From positions 7,676,501 to 7,740,500 of the forward strand of contig CM052360.1 of assembly GCA_028551475.1 (NCBI GenBank): 64,000 nt of DNA, in the 5' to 3' direction. The position numbers and the translations under genes are program-made. The DNA comes from Casuarina equisetifolia. Its lineage: Eukaryota > Streptophyta > Magnoliopsida > Fagales > Casuarinaceae. Below, piece after piece: positions 40,103 to 53,308 of this stretch (position 1 is its first letter; each line of letters opens with the position of its first letter). Under the pieces are notes generated by a model. That model did no database searches, was not told where the DNA came from, and saw nothing but the letters and a program-made list of their open reading frames with translations.

Positions 40103-42050
40103 TCAATACTCATTGCGATAGCCCATAGAATTGCTTTGGGCATGCATGTTGCGATGATTAAACACGGTGTCGCCATAATTCCCCAACTTTATCATCGCTA
40201 CTTCACGTTTTCCACCCTTATCCTGACCTGCCCCAAAAACTCTCGTTGGTTTTCTCACAGCTCTGCTCGTAGTAGTGTGTGGAATGGATGAATGATACCT
40301 ATGATGATATTGCTGTTTCTGATGCTGAAGTTCGCTATCCCACCCATTAGAGAAGACTCGACTTTGCCACAGTTGGTGCATCTTTTCTGCATCCTTGGAC
40401 ATAAAAGCGTAGGTTTTACGTGGAGTGGGGTTCTGGTGTCAATTGAAGGGGGCTCATCTTCATCAGGAATCTCAAAGCTCTCCTGCATCGGCCAAGCATT
40501 TGACTGTTTTTGCTGCTACTGTTGGCTTCGATAGTCATAGTTTGATGGCTGTTTTCTAAACCCAGGAATTATTCGTCCCATGATTTCCATTACTAATGCC
40601 CCCGTGGTAACTAGAAGCTTTCCGATGGATCCAAAGAAGCCTTCTTCTTGCTGCTCCTGTTCATCTTCCATTGGGATAACGGTGGCCTGACTGACTTTGG
40701 AGGCTTCCGATAAGGACTTGGTGGGATGCTCGACTTCATTGCACTTTCATCCTTCAAATCACAAGCATGAGATAAAAGGTGAATGCATGTTCCATGTTGT
40801 CATTGAAACTACTACAATACTTGTCTTGTGCTGTTGTGAAGATAAGGAAGCATTTTGAATTTCAAGAAAAGGAGCCACTTCCATGTAAAAGTTGTTAATG
40901 CATACATGCAATAATGATAAAGGGGGTGTATAGCCAATGCTATTTCATGTAAAAACTTCACTTATAAAGAAGGAACCAAAAATAAATATATTCATTTTCC
41001 CACATCTTGCCAAATAATGTTGTATTCAAGTAGCATTTCACTAGAAATCATTTCTGGATCTAACTTTTCAATTCCAAACACAGCCAATGCAAAAGATTAC
41101 TGGATAAGAGCCTCTTGAATGAGAAGTGAAAATGGCCTTAGATAATTTTCGTGATAGTAGTCTAACCCAGCATCAATTGTACACCTTTAGATGAGAACAA
41201 ATTTATTTTTTAATATGCAGAAGGCAATACAATATAAGTAGGTAGAAAACAAGACCCTATACTTACACTTTGAGAAGAAACAATTGTTCCAACTCTTTGT
41301 TGCAGCCACACTAGCATGTAACCAAAGAAGCCAGCTCCCACAAGCATTGTAATTCCTATAATGGTGAAAAGAGTACATAGTGTTCAGTAGAGTCAAAAGA
41401 TATCACAGGATAAAATTTAGATACACTAGCTTACCAAGACGAAAACCATTTCCATATTGATAAGCACAATCATCGAAGTGGAGATGGATCTCCTTGATGG
41501 TCTGGTTTCCTCTGTCTATGACAAGTAGGGAGCAACTACTACCGATGTAAACCACATCAAAGTCATTAGAAAACTTTGCATCTTCACTTGGTCCGTCAAC
41601 ATGATCCCCTCCACGACCCCATTTTCCTCCTGCAATTGTCGTAACCCCTGCAAATAGAAATTCCAAGGACATTAGAACAACTGTAAATATGCTCAAGTAC
41701 AAAACTAATATCCCTAGTAGATTCTTGGTAATCATTAACTATCACACTAATGACGATAAGAGAAAGATAAAATGAATTAGCCATTCTAGGATAAAATCCT
41801 ATAATGTTCTAGACAAATATTTTCATATTCCAGTTTCTTTTTGGCTGCCATAATGGTTGAACAAGACATGTAGCACTTACCAGCATCATTTATCTTTCTG
41901 ATAGCCATATTCATAGTGTCAGTGACATAAATATTTCCTTTATCATCAGCTGTAAGCCTCTTTGGCTGGTTCATCCTTGCCTCTCTGGGTTTCCCGTCTA
42001 CATGTCCAGAAAGACCGTCAGGGACCCTGCAATCAGCTTCGGTCGGGTAT
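40103..42050 (-). pseudogene. NHL-repeat gene B, truncated and frameshifted (copy 2)
   Basis: Exons: 41881-42050, 41435-41647, 41267-41355, 40103-40751. It carries the same truncation, three frame breaks and TAG as copy 1. One coding change was seen: Arg to Lys (TIREIH in copy 1, TIKEIH here, near 41493), and one synonymous or near-silent change in the membrane exon near 41311. Confidence 0.8.
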
Positions 42051-42689
42051 CTACAGTATTTTTACAATGGTTTGATCATATCAGAAAAACTGCGTCAGAA
42101 TGGAGTCCAATACTTAAATGACAGGACAACCATTGTATTGATGTCCTAGACTAACACAGCTGTTAAAGAATGAAACAACCCAGATGCCCACTGGCTTCAA
42201 CAACTGTTCATCATCTCAAGATATCAGAACTATCAAATATGGATAAAGAAGGGTACAGATTTATACATTTAAGGTTCAGTGTGACAGTCTAATGTAGGAA
42301 TTACAAGACAAGAGTATGATTAAAATAGTAAATAAGGCATATTTTAGGCTTTAATTTTCTCCAAGTTTATCACAAGATGCAAATTCTCAATAATGAAAAG
42401 CAGTATTTCTTCATCATTCCATTAAACAATGAGTTATCATATTCCTCTTTGTAGCATGTCATATCACGGACCATGACTTCATTTCATTTGCCCGTATGAA
42501 GATTTACCTCAACCTCGAAAAATTAAGTCATTTTCCCGTCCTTCGTTAGGAAAAAATTAGATAAATCTACCAATATATCTTCTTTTCCAAAATTTGTACC
42601 AGATAGTATAGTGGATAAATTCTATTTACTTTAGTTGAATAATGTTAATTGTTCATAACCTTAAAGGTATCTAAATGAATAGTATCTTG

Positions 42690-43167
42690 TGTTATGAATC
42701 GGTCTACGTGGCATGGTATGGATGATGGTCACATCATCACTTTTGCATTTTGGAACTTGATGCGTGTTTGCAAGCAGGTAATCATGGCACAGTAGTCACG
42801 AGAGTGCATGGGGAAGTAGCTAGTTGCAGCCACGGGGAAAAGTTGTAGGCGTGAAGGTGGCGTGCATATCTTTTGTTAATCTTTTGTATTTGCAACAGTA
42901 ACGTGTAGGAGTTAAGTTAGTTTTTAATGAATGTCAGTCTCTTTCCTAAGGATCACGCTAGGTGGCCTTTAAAAGGAATAGATGATGGACTCTGTAGGCA
43001 TCTTTGAATGTTAATGAAAGTTTGAGGAGTCACTTTACTCCCCAACGTGTCTCTCGCCTTTGGTGCCTTCACCCTGGGTGTCAAAAAGAAAAGGTACGCC
43101 GACCTCTTTCAGGAGGATTCGGTACCCTCTCGTCCAATTACACGTTCTATAGCTAATAATCCTAACA
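42690..43167. mobile_element. 478-bp solo LTR (copy 2)
   Basis: Identical in position, ends and TCTTG target-site duplication to 29736-30213, with one transition seen near 42946. It is present in both copies, so the insertion predates whatever separates them. Confidence 0.88.
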
Positions 43168-44242
43168 TCTTGCTCAATTGTCACTTTGTTATGAAATCTT
43201 TCCTTTTGACAATTGTCTCCATTGTTCTAAATTTTTTTAACCAAATTTTGGTATTTTTATGTTCTCGGATAACTTTGAATGGTTTTCATTGAAACTCAAG
43301 TTTACAAAGAGGCAATGCAAGACATAATTTCGTAAAATATGAAACATGTATGAGAAAATAATCTTTCATGTGAAGTTTGTGGGAAAAGGGTGAAATCCAT
43401 ATAAAACAAACTGAACAGTTCTATATAGTTCAATAGTTCAATAGTTCAGATTGAACATAATTGGTATTTGTTAAAGTAATTCTTACTTGGGAGAAAAATA
43501 AATTAAAAGAACCAAATCTTCACTAAACTTGTGTGCCACCTTTGCAAATGCAAATGTCAAATCAGTTCATATGGTTCTAATTTTTTTTTATTTTTAATGG
43601 CACCTTCTAAAAATCAATGTGAAGTTGCCATACATCACCAAAATGTAGATTTGGTGAAAAAATTAAATTTTTTACTATAATATAAAAGCTTAATTAATTC
43701 TTAACGCCCTAACCACTATGAGTCAAAAAATCACTTGGTAAAAGTGATGCTATAATACAGCTTATGTTAAGTTATTATAATAAATGACATGTTAAAATTA
43801 ATGTAAAACGATTTATATATAAAAAATGTCTCATTCTCTTAAACTAATTTTTGTGAAAAATTGAACTTTTTAATATTCCTTATCACTTGTATAACAATTT
43901 TTTTTTTCTCTTTGATCTTTTCTCCAAATGCAAGCACAAATGAATTTAAAAGAAGACGACTGTGGACCGTCCCTTTGAAATTTTAATCCCTATAAGTTTC
44001 GATAAGATAAAAATTTCGGAAAACTTCTTCTTTTTCTTGTTAAGTTATGTAAAACTCCGTGGAATGATCAAAAACATAAAAGTGAAAGATTCTGGACTAC
44101 TCTCAATCGTACGGTGCATGAATTGGCTCTCCACGAGGTAGGAATCCGAGACGTTCCACTTCACCATCTTTCGCAAAAAGGGACAAGGGAGAGGCGAAGC
44201 TTTGCTTGTGCTCGAACTAGGACACTCTCAACCTGCGCGATC

Positions 44243-46175
44243 ATGGCCTTTATGCTTGCACTCTCCCTCATCTTCAATCTCGCTTCAGTTCAAGGTAAGT
44301 TATTGCCATAATGTTGTGATCTTTTATCTTCATCGAGGGGACTTTGAATTTCAGAAGAAGGGGTTAATGCTAGTACCATTTTGCATCTAAAACTAAGCTT
44401 GTTTCAGTTTCAGGCAAGGTCGTGCTCCAGGAAGGATACACAGTGAGCACATTGATCAACGGCCATAAGCTTAACATAAATCCACAAACGGTCCTCCCTC
44501 TTTCAGGTTCATCCGATCTCGTCATCCTAGATTCTGTCAACAACATCTTCTATACTGTATCTTTTCCTGCATCCTAAGGTACCGAAATCCCTGTCCTTTT
44601 TTTTTTTTCACTTTTTTTCCTTTTTTTCCTTTTTCTTTCTATGTTTGATTGTCATCACCTTTTAGTTCCGGTGCTTGTTTGACGGGGTAATTTCAGGGAG
44701 TGCAGTGAAACAGCTAGCCGGGGAGCATGGGTTTCACCAGTATTCTATGAAGAGTTGGGCTCGGCCCACTTCAATAAGCCTTAAAGCTTCACGGTTGATC
44801 TAAAAGGGAACGTCTGTGTCGCCGATACTAGGAACAAGGGTGTGATTCGAAAGATTAGCACTTTAGGTCCTTACACCGTCTTCTTTTGCATGAATTCAAG
44901 TCGTTGTTTTTGGGGAGTGTTTTTACTCTTTAATGATTATTTACAATAATCGTGCGTGTATTTTTTGTGTGGCTACATAGAGTGTTTGTTATCTTAACTG
45001 ATAAAAGGAAAACTAGTTTTCATTGTGTGGCCTTAGGTCCATGGCTGAGGAGGTCTCCAATGAAACCGAAATTGAAAAGGAAATTACCTGCAAATGCACA
45101 CGGGTGCTTAAATATGTACTGGGGAAATTGGTCGTGGTGCTTTGGAACGGTGATAAATGTTGTAATTTTTTCTAAGTTGGTGTATCCGCTGTAGGTATTA
45201 TTGCACGCTTGGGGCATTCAATTTAAACCATTATCTTAAGGGTGTTTTCTGCCATTAGTGGGGTACACATACAATGCGTAAAGGCACTTCTCCATCATGT
45301 CTGCACAAAGATGTTGCATAGTTCATTTATATTAATGGAATGTCTCTTTATGGACATGTCATAGCTAAAGAACCCTACCTTGTTAATGATCTCATGTTTA
45401 GGTGTGACAACAATTGCCAGAGGATACACAACTAAGCCAGGCCATCAGGGTGGACTTGTACAGAATGCATCTTTCTTGAATGATTTTGTGTTATCTTTCA
45501 TTCTTGAACAATATGCCTTACTAATCTCAGTTCATGGGAATCAATTGGTCTATAAGCTTAATCTCAAGCTCGAGGATTGTGCCAATGGTTCTACTGATGC
45601 TGAGAGTTTGAAACTTATTTCATGTTGTTTGTAAAGCTACAAAAACATGTGCATTAGTAGTTGATTATACTCATATGGCTTATGATATTTGTTTTTGACT
45701 TTTGGGGTTGGAGGTAAGTATTCTTAATATTTACACGTTATTTTACATTTTCACTTTCAAGAAAATTTGAATGATTGATCATTCTAACTTTCTATGAGGT
45801 GTGTTTCTGTTGCGTGTTTGGTTTTCTCTTTATTATACACACACATATAGACACGTGAGTAAAAGAAAAACTATAGAGGCTATTTTATGAAAAAGAAACA
45901 TATAAAGGTGCATCTTTGTTCTTTTGCACATTGACGCCCTTCTTTTACCTATATTAGTACTATTTTTGCATTAGTTCTGAATTATAAAAGAAATGAACTT
46001 TCATTTACTTGTTTTTCTAGCACTAGGAGCGATTTCATTGGGACTTTCCCGTTTAATTGGCTTTATTGAAGGGTTTGCTATTTGCCCTTATATCACCTCT
46101 TGTGCCTTCTACATCTTTAAAATATTTTTATACAACAAACAATTGCTTACATCTTATCTCTACAAATTTCCATAA
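44243..46175 (+). pseudogene. NHL-repeat gene C, decayed partial copy (copy 2)
   Basis: The same lesions as copy 1: TAA at the end of exon 2 (44575-44577), frameshift and stops in exon 3, shortened exon 5 and no exon 6. Shared lesions show that the decay predates the split of the two copies. Confidence 0.83.
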
Positions 46176-46953
46176 AAATTAATCTCTCTATTTTTTTTTC
46201 AAAGTTTTTTTGTTTTTTTAAAAATATTGCAATGCACGAACCCAACTAATGCATGCGAGATGTTGAATCTTAAACCTTATGATTAGAATCCTCACTAACT
46301 CACCTTTGACCTAGTTGGCTAAACAATATAAGAATTGATCCTACGGGTTTTGCACCTGGGAGGTTTAAGATAGCACCACATCGATGGAAAGTGAAAAAAA
46401 AAAAATAAACAAAGAAATGAACCTCCATCCCTAATTCCAATGCCAACTAAATGTAGAACTTCGTTTATAATGATTATTATGAAGAACTTCATTGTCCTCC
46501 AAAAATATTTACTCGCAACCAACTATCAAAAAATTTATCCAAGCATGTTGGACGCAAATAGAAAAAATCCAAAAGACGAAGAACATAGATGGCGGACAGC
46601 AATAGTTACAACAGGGAAAGCTGCCAAAGGAACACAAAGAAATATGGTTACATAAGATGATATAAGGCTCGATACATACTTGGAACAACTAAAGAGAGAA
46701 CTGCCCAAAGCCCATACACTGAGTATTTTTATGATGCCGAGATAATATGGTAAGTAGGGGCTTGTGGCACTCGAATCTAAGCCCAATCAATTTGCATTAA
46801 TGCCTAGTACTCATGCCTAACCGAGGAACAAGAAACATTTATTAGAACTTCCTAATCTACACACTGCCCAAACCCAAAATACTAAGACGAAGCTAGTTCA
46901 TGTATGCCATTCCTATTAAAGTGTTGCAACCAAACTGGAAGCTTAATGACAAT

Positions 46954-47812
46954 TCGTAGTAGAAAAATCTCAATCAACACACAATTGTGATGTTAAACAA
47001 CACGTGATTACCATATAAGGGTAGCAAATGATTGCTTATACACGCCACCTACCAGCAGTAGATATGATCTGTCATTATGCTCACATGCAAGCAAGAGCAA
47101 ACAACAACCACAGCTCGCACCAAATCCCCAGGCTAAGACGAGCAACTAGGACAAAGCATATTCCTAAACCAAATTACATCATAGGAAGCCACAAACTCAA
47201 CGGTCTTTAATTAAATAACTAAAATAATCTCATAGAAAATCCCGAAAAGTAAGTGCAAGTGCGATGGGAAAGGGAGAGAACTAGCAAAAGCATCATGTCC
47301 AGTGTGCTCATGAACATTTATACACAAGCTAAGAAAAGAAAAAAAAGTCTGCTTCCCAAGACCGCTCGGGGGTAGGGGCGGTGGGAGAGGGGTTTCTTTG
47401 TCCCGGCCATGCAAAACCATCATGTCCTGGATTGCATCTCATCATGTTTACCCGAATAGGAAACAACTCAAGCTAAATTGAAAGAATTATCATAACAATA
47501 CAAGGCTAAAGACAAGTTATATTCAAGTTGCACATCATCTCATTTTAATGTTAAAGGCAAATTACATCCCAAAGCCCACACCTCGTTCCATTTAAAAACT
47601 ATTATATATCTACCAAACAAGTACATTGTTCATGTAACTCCAAACATACAATTCCAAAAGAAACCACGTTATTTTCAAAGGCATCACTTAATTCTCTTCT
47701 ACCTTCTTCAGTATTTTCTCTAACCCCGTAACTTTTCCAGCAGCAATTGCGAAAACATCATATCCTCGTAACTTTTCCAGCAGCAATTGCAAAAACATCA
47801 TATCCTGTTCTG
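46954..47812. other. Unique sequence right of the repeat, probably 3' UTR of the PWWP gene at its end
   Basis: No gene recognised. A G-rich patch lies near 47365-47405. The right part lies just 3' of the stop codon of the minus-strand PWWP gene, so part of it may be its 3' UTR. Confidence 0.4.
47727..47806. repeat. Two 40-bp tandem units just 3' of the PWWP gene stop
   Basis: Units 47727-47766 and 47767-47806 differ by one base (GCGAAA against GCAAAA). They end six bases before the stop codon of the minus-strand gene. Confidence 0.9.
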
Positions 47813-50800
47813 CTACTGAATCTGGAGCTGCTGCAACTTAAACTGGAGCTGCCGCCGCTGCTCTGCCCACTGCTTGAGCTCCTGCTTCTGCACGCGCTCT
47901 TCGTTCAGCTGCTGCCACTGCTGCGCGCCCTGCTGCATCTGCTCGAGGCGCTCCTGACTCTGCATCTGCAGTTCGTGCAGCTCCTGCACCTTCTGCTCAA
48001 ACTGCTGCAGCCGCAGCTCGTATTGCTGCCACTGCTGCTGCCGCTGCTCGAGCTGCCCCTGCTCCCGCATGCGCTGTTCCTCCAGCTGCCTCCGCTTCAG
48101 CTGCAGAACTAGCCTGTATAGCTGCAGCCGCTGCCCAGCTTGCCGGTGCTCCTGCTCGAGTTGCTGCCGCCCCCGGTCCAGTTGCTGCCGCTCCTGCTCT
48201 AGTTGCTGCCATCCCCGGTCCAGTTGCTGCAGTCGCCGCTCAACTTGCTGCCGTCGCCGCTTGAAATGCTGCCGTTGCCGCTCCAGCTCCCCTTGGCGAC
48301 GACACTGGTTAAATGCCTTCTTGCCTACCTTGTCAAGTGCCTTCTTGTCTACCTTGTCAAATGCCACACAGATTTCCTGCACAGCTCGAGGAAAGCACTC
48401 GACTATTTTACGCTGGCACGGAGCAGCCAACTTACTCTTAACCTCGTAAGTGAATGCCTGGATATCCGCTGGGGCAACAAAACCTCTGTGAAAGAGCAAA
48501 TATTACCGTCAGTGAAGGCAAGAAACTAAAATACCAGTTGTAGTCAACCTAGCAAATGAGGCAATAAGAAACACACATGCAAACATAAACGAACCAGATA
48601 ACCATCCAAACCTTGAAATGAACACTCCAAAAGATTTGCAAATGACCTACATCTTCATCAGCAATATTTCAAACCTATTTTCTACATCTCAAATATACCA
48701 GAATTTCCAAACTCTCCTCTCAAGATTACAACGAAGATCATGTGACCCACGGAGGAAAGAAAATCTTGATGACTTTCAAGCTTATTCTCAGGAGCTGACC
48801 AATTAATAGATGTTTCACAAGACAATTTCGGAAACATAGCACATCACATGTTCCGGCGTTCCGATAGCATGAGCAGCTCCTGTTGTAGGGCTTGTCGACT
48901 CCAACAGCACACACATGATAATGGGGACTTGCCCATCAGCCTACTTTGCCAAGAGGTGGCAGGAGCGCCATCTCAAAACTTGCGAACTGCTTAAAACCTA
49001 GGAGAAGGAGATCCGTGCACTAGCGTGTTAAGCAAAGAGGGGTGCTCACTAATGTGGGAAAAAGACGTAAAAATCAGTAAGACCTGATCTCCGCACTTTG
49101 ATTGTTCAATCATTACATGTTTGGGGGCCTTCAACGAAGCCCCACATCAGATCACATTGCTCATCTAGTCACTAAATGTTTTACGAAACATACAGACACC
49201 ATCAGCTTGAAAGATTACCAAAACAACAAGCATGAAGCGGTGAAAATGGCCCGACAGATTCACAAGAACATAGATAAGGGTATATACTGCAAATCACAGG
49301 AATACTCCCTCAAATGTCGTAGAACAAATCTTGTTTCAGACCATTGTTCATCAATACCGACCACCGCTTCTTGTATCTTTCCCGACAAAATGCAAGTGAA
49401 ATATGTCCAATAAATCTTATGTTCTCAAATAAAACATTGGAATTCACTTGTTTCTTAATACTAGTAGGTTGAGAAACACAATCAAAAAAGAAGATGTTAA
49501 GATCAAATGAAAGCCTTCCATACAAGGTACTTATTAACTATTAACGTAGTTGACAAAGATGCTATTCTCAGTATGGAACAGAACATTGGAGTTAGAATGA
49601 ATTGGGAGAAACTTTGCATTAAAAACACACACATCCTGTACTTAGACACTGAATTAGATTCACAACAACTCCGGCTGACCCCTAAGTCTTTCCCAAATTG
49701 AACTACAAATAAGATCTAAACCAAAACTTATGAAACCTTTTTCCCCAGGAAAAGGAGCCAGCAAAACAAACAAGTCCAAAAGAATTCCAACCTCGTCACA
49801 GTTTGGAATCAAAGTCAGCATGTGCCAACAGTCCAAAATCAAATTGTTAAGCCTTTTATTACCTTTATTCCCCAATTTAACTTCTTCTTCTTATGTTTCC
49901 TCGTATCTTTCTCATATACTCTTTTAGTCGGAACGACGCTGCATTATTGGCTTTCACAAGGATGAAAACATATGGATACTACAAGTAAAGCATTTTTCCA
50001 GTTTACCTTCAGTCCCAATCCGCAGCGTACCCATTCCACTTCTGCAAGTTTCAAAGACTAAATATTAAGTGGCACCAGTCCACCAATTCGCAAACGAAAC
50101 CAGCCAGTGATGCCCCATTCGAAATCACAAATTGATACGGTTCGAATAAAACCTAGGCCCCACTACCTTACCCTCCGCCAATAACCCTCCCAACCCAAGC
50201 TGAACCAACAAATTTAAACCATTACACCAAATTTCTAATTATTTCATTTTTGGCACAGGCCATTTCTTGGCATTCGTTCAACACATCAAAAAGGTTTCCA
50301 AAGTCGAGCGCTCCCATGAAGTTCACATTCTTCATCAGAGTCCCAATACATTCAAAAATTTGGGCTTAGTACCTCATGTAACCAGATGCCCAATTTGCAC
50401 CGAAGCCTAAGACCTTATGCCCAGTTATATTCTTGGGAATGGGCAATAACTTTGCCACAGCAGCAACTCTTGAAGAAAAAGGACAGAAGTCAAGAGAATT
50501 GATGCATGCCATAATTGATATCCACTTCGATGCAGATTTGATGGCAGGCTTCAATGAGCTCCGTTTGGATTTAATATAGGGTGGTCTTTCTTCTTTTTTT
50601 TTTTCCCAGGTTTTGAGGCTTTTCTTGTGAAGGAAGGTTGTGTTTGGGTAGGAAGAAAGGGGTAAAATGAAAAAATAGTTGCCAAGACAGACTCCAATAC
50701 TTAAAGGCTCAGCCACCGTTCAGGGAGGTACTCCACCAGCAATCTTTGGCAAGAATTGGATAAAGGATACAAGTTGCACAAAACAACCTAGTGTTTTCTT

Positions 50801-52279
50801 TCTCATTCAAAACAACAGTCTTTTCTTACAATTGAAAAGGCTCACTCTTTAAATACGGAGCTAAACCTAACCCTAAAAGAACCCAAACAAATCAAGATTC
50901 ACAAGCAACTAAGGAAACCCAAAAAAATCGAGGTTCCGGACAACTAAGGAAACCCACACAAATTAGGATCCCAAAAAATAGATAATTTCAAACAATTGAT
51001 GAATCCTAGACAATTTAGGACCCTGACAATTTAGGAAAACCCCAAATGACAATAACAAATCCTAAAAAATTAAGGACTCCGACACTTTAAGGAATATCCT
51101 AAACAACAATTACATAATCTAAAACAAATCATAATTCCCAGAGAATCTCTTAGACGCTTTTCAACCTTGGGATTCTTGGACCTATGAGAGAACATTATGG
51201 GCTCAACTCTTTGGTGTAGGAGCTACTAATACCTGGGCCTAGATGCATCTGCATCACACTCTTCAGCGCCAAGAGTTTGCTATCACCATCTACATACTTT
51301 CTAGAACCCCAAGACTAACGTGACCATACAATGGAAATTGACTTGTATTTATCACAATGCACTCTTAACATTCAGCGACACAGGAGGTAATATTCATTGT
51401 CTAACCTCCAGAGTGAAATTGCAACATTGTATGAGAAGAAGGAAACCCATAAAGATCCATCGTTTCCTAAAGACACCCCCAATACCACTATTCAAGACCT
51501 CGTAAAGGCAATCACAGAGGACTTCGATCGATTGGCACCATCTTTCACAGGCAATAGACCAATATCGGATTCCCCACCGTCATGGAGATGCATTGAACAA
51601 CCACTACAAGTTCCCATAAATTTTTAAATGATACCCTAGAAGGGCCCACAATCCACAAGAGTATGAGTATAAGATAATTATCTATTCTACAGGGATACTA
51701 CAGTTTAACAAGTTATTAAGCAACCAAGTCATTTCATGGCGCGGCAAACTTTGGAGTGGGTGTTGTACCAGTTCTATGCTCTTGTTTGCATTTGAAAGCA
51801 TGTTTTCTCTTTAGTATGAAGCCCAACAAAGTAGATCCAACTAAAACATTTGGGACACACGAACACAAGATAGGAGGTGCAGAAAAGCCCAATATACACA
51901 TCGTCCAACATCTCAACCAATGTAACATTTCCCAATCAGTTTAAATCGATTTGTCCAACTTAACCTAGCAGACATCAAACATAAGGTCATGCATATCCAT
52001 GCTGGAGACTCTCTTCTATAATCACCAAGGCAAACAATACATCAAGACTATCTACCAACTGCAAAAATAAGTGCAGTCAATGCCTTTGACAGTGTTTTCA
52101 CGAAACCTTTCCAATTGGCGTTGTAAATCTACATACCGCGTGCTCTGTAGTTTAAGTAATTGCATCACCACCTAGGACATTCAAAAACATTACCATACTT
52201 ACATTTCTTGTGTTCCAAAGAACTGGACGAAGTATTTTTCTGGATTTGGTGTTAGCTTCCAATCTTTAGCTCTGCATAT
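47813..52279 (-). CDS. Partial PWWP-domain protein (HUA2/HULK-like) with Gln-rich coiled-coil tail
   Basis: Two exons, 5' to 3': 52203-52279 (ICRAKDWKLTPNPEKYFVQF then FGTQEI) and 47813-48485 (GFVAPADIQAFTYEVKSKL, then a helical tail). Both splice sites are consensus GT-AG and the junction reads through in phase. This is the second half of the PWWP domain of HUA2/HULK proteins, nuclear chromatin- and RNA-processing regulators of plants, and the exon boundaries match that family as I know it. After about residue 85 the protein turns into some 165 residues very rich in Gln, Glu, Arg and Leu (RRLQQLDRGWQQLEQERQQL) that I expect to form a coiled coil. HUA2 proteins are far longer and do not have this tail in my knowledge. 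Exon 1, with the start codon and the PWWP core strand, is not found within the window. The 3.7-kb intron contains a ~1-kb mobile repeat. Probably a truncated paralog or pseudogene, though the visible frame is fully open. Confidence 0.68.
50576..51541. mobile_element. ~1-kb dispersed element, copy 1 (inside the PWWP intron)
   Basis: Direct repeat of 53309-54406 with roughly 85% identity by eye. On the minus strand it resembles a plant LTR: a TATTTAAA box, then a run of about 170 bases up to CAAGAATTGG-type sequence. Neither copy shows clear TG...CA ends or a target-site duplication. It might be a pair of LTRs around 51542-53308 or two separate insertions. Confidence 0.6.
51542..52202. other. 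Intron sequence of the PWWP gene, nothing else recognised
   Basis: AT-rich DNA between the first ~1-kb repeat and the PWWP exon. Short open frames only. Confidence 0.4.
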
Positions 52280-53308
52280 CTGTAAAGGAATTGACAAGAT
52301 CAAATTACCATATCACCTAAGAATTCTAAACATAAGTAAAGCCATACAAGCACCATTAGTTAGGTATACGTAAAAATGATCTGACTTGCATAAATCATCA
52401 ATTCGAATGATGTGGTCAATCCGCACCTAGTTCCAAAGTTTTACTGTAACCCTCGAGGACAAGGGTTTGGTGAGGGGGTGGGGATTGCCATGATCTATCC
52501 ATAGTTAAGATTCTATCAAGATAAAGACCGTATATAACTTCTAGAAGGTTAGAGATAAGATAACAGAAGAGGAATCGCAAAAAGACTCTAGAAGATAGAC
52601 AAGGAGGTGTAGAGGGGCTAGGGTGAAGGCATCTTGGGTCAAGAGTATTTAAGTAATTTTAATGATTAACATTTAAACACTTTTAAGTGCAATTAGCTTT
52701 CCATTGTCTCCTATTATTATCTTAGGTTACTAGAATTATTGTGAGGCTTTGTGCTTCCATATCATTTCATTGTCTTCCATTGAGAATTAATCAAGATTGT
52801 TACAACAATTCTTTATTTTTGAACCAAAAAAAGAGGGAGAGAAAAACAAATAAAGCCCTAGCAACCACGCAACCAACACTTCAAATACCTATTCATTTTT
52901 TACTTCAATATCTAACCTTGTTTCTTTTTGGTATTTAGAGGCCTCACGGCATAATCAAAAGAAAGCTCTAACAATCATTTTGGGAGGAGTTATTGTGAGA
53001 GGAATTGGATTGGCTAGGAATTTAGCAAAACACAATAGAGAGTGTATGACTTTATTCAAAATTAGCAAAGATATTACACATCGGATGCTCCAAATGTCAA
53101 CTCTAACCCAAGCTATGGTACAAGTAAGTCTTCTGGATCAAATTTTGCTAACTGTTTTAAGAGTTCTTGTGCTTTGTATTCTATTAAGGTGACATTCTCG
53201 GGCTTATTGGTAGCCTCATCCTACGGGGCAATATAAGCTAAGTACAAACAAATGAAGCATTGTGGGGAACAATGCCGAAGGAAAAATCCTCATAGATCCT
53301 TAAAGATC
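52280..53308. other. Upstream of the PWWP exon, no gene recognised
   Basis: I looked here on the minus strand for the missing PWWP first exon (an AKVKGFPAWPAK-type string) and did not find it. A short tract of G/A-rich DNA lies near 52460-52640. Confidence 0.45.

Larger units (their letters stand above)
34499..46953 (+). repeat. 12.4-kb near-identical repeat, copy 2 (right of the gap)
   Basis: This starts at the first base after the N run, matching 21558, and runs to 46953, matching 33998, where copy 1 stops at the gap. Coordinate offsets grow from 12941 to 12955 through a C insertion at about 34887, six extra CT units at about 36350 and one extra T near 43580. The substitutions I found are all transitions. 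Confidence 0.95.

Noticed and set aside
21558..46953. Very recent biological tandem duplication of an NHL gene cluster
   Set aside because: Possible in principle, but both breakpoints coincide with the artificial 500-N gap, so a contig overlap is the simpler reading.
47747..48529. Leu- and Ser/Cys-rich open frames on the + strand and an Ala-rich frame on the minus strand
   Set aside because: These are other-frame shadows of the low-complexity Gln-rich coding exon of the PWWP gene. The Ala-rich one is the same CAG repeats read in another frame.
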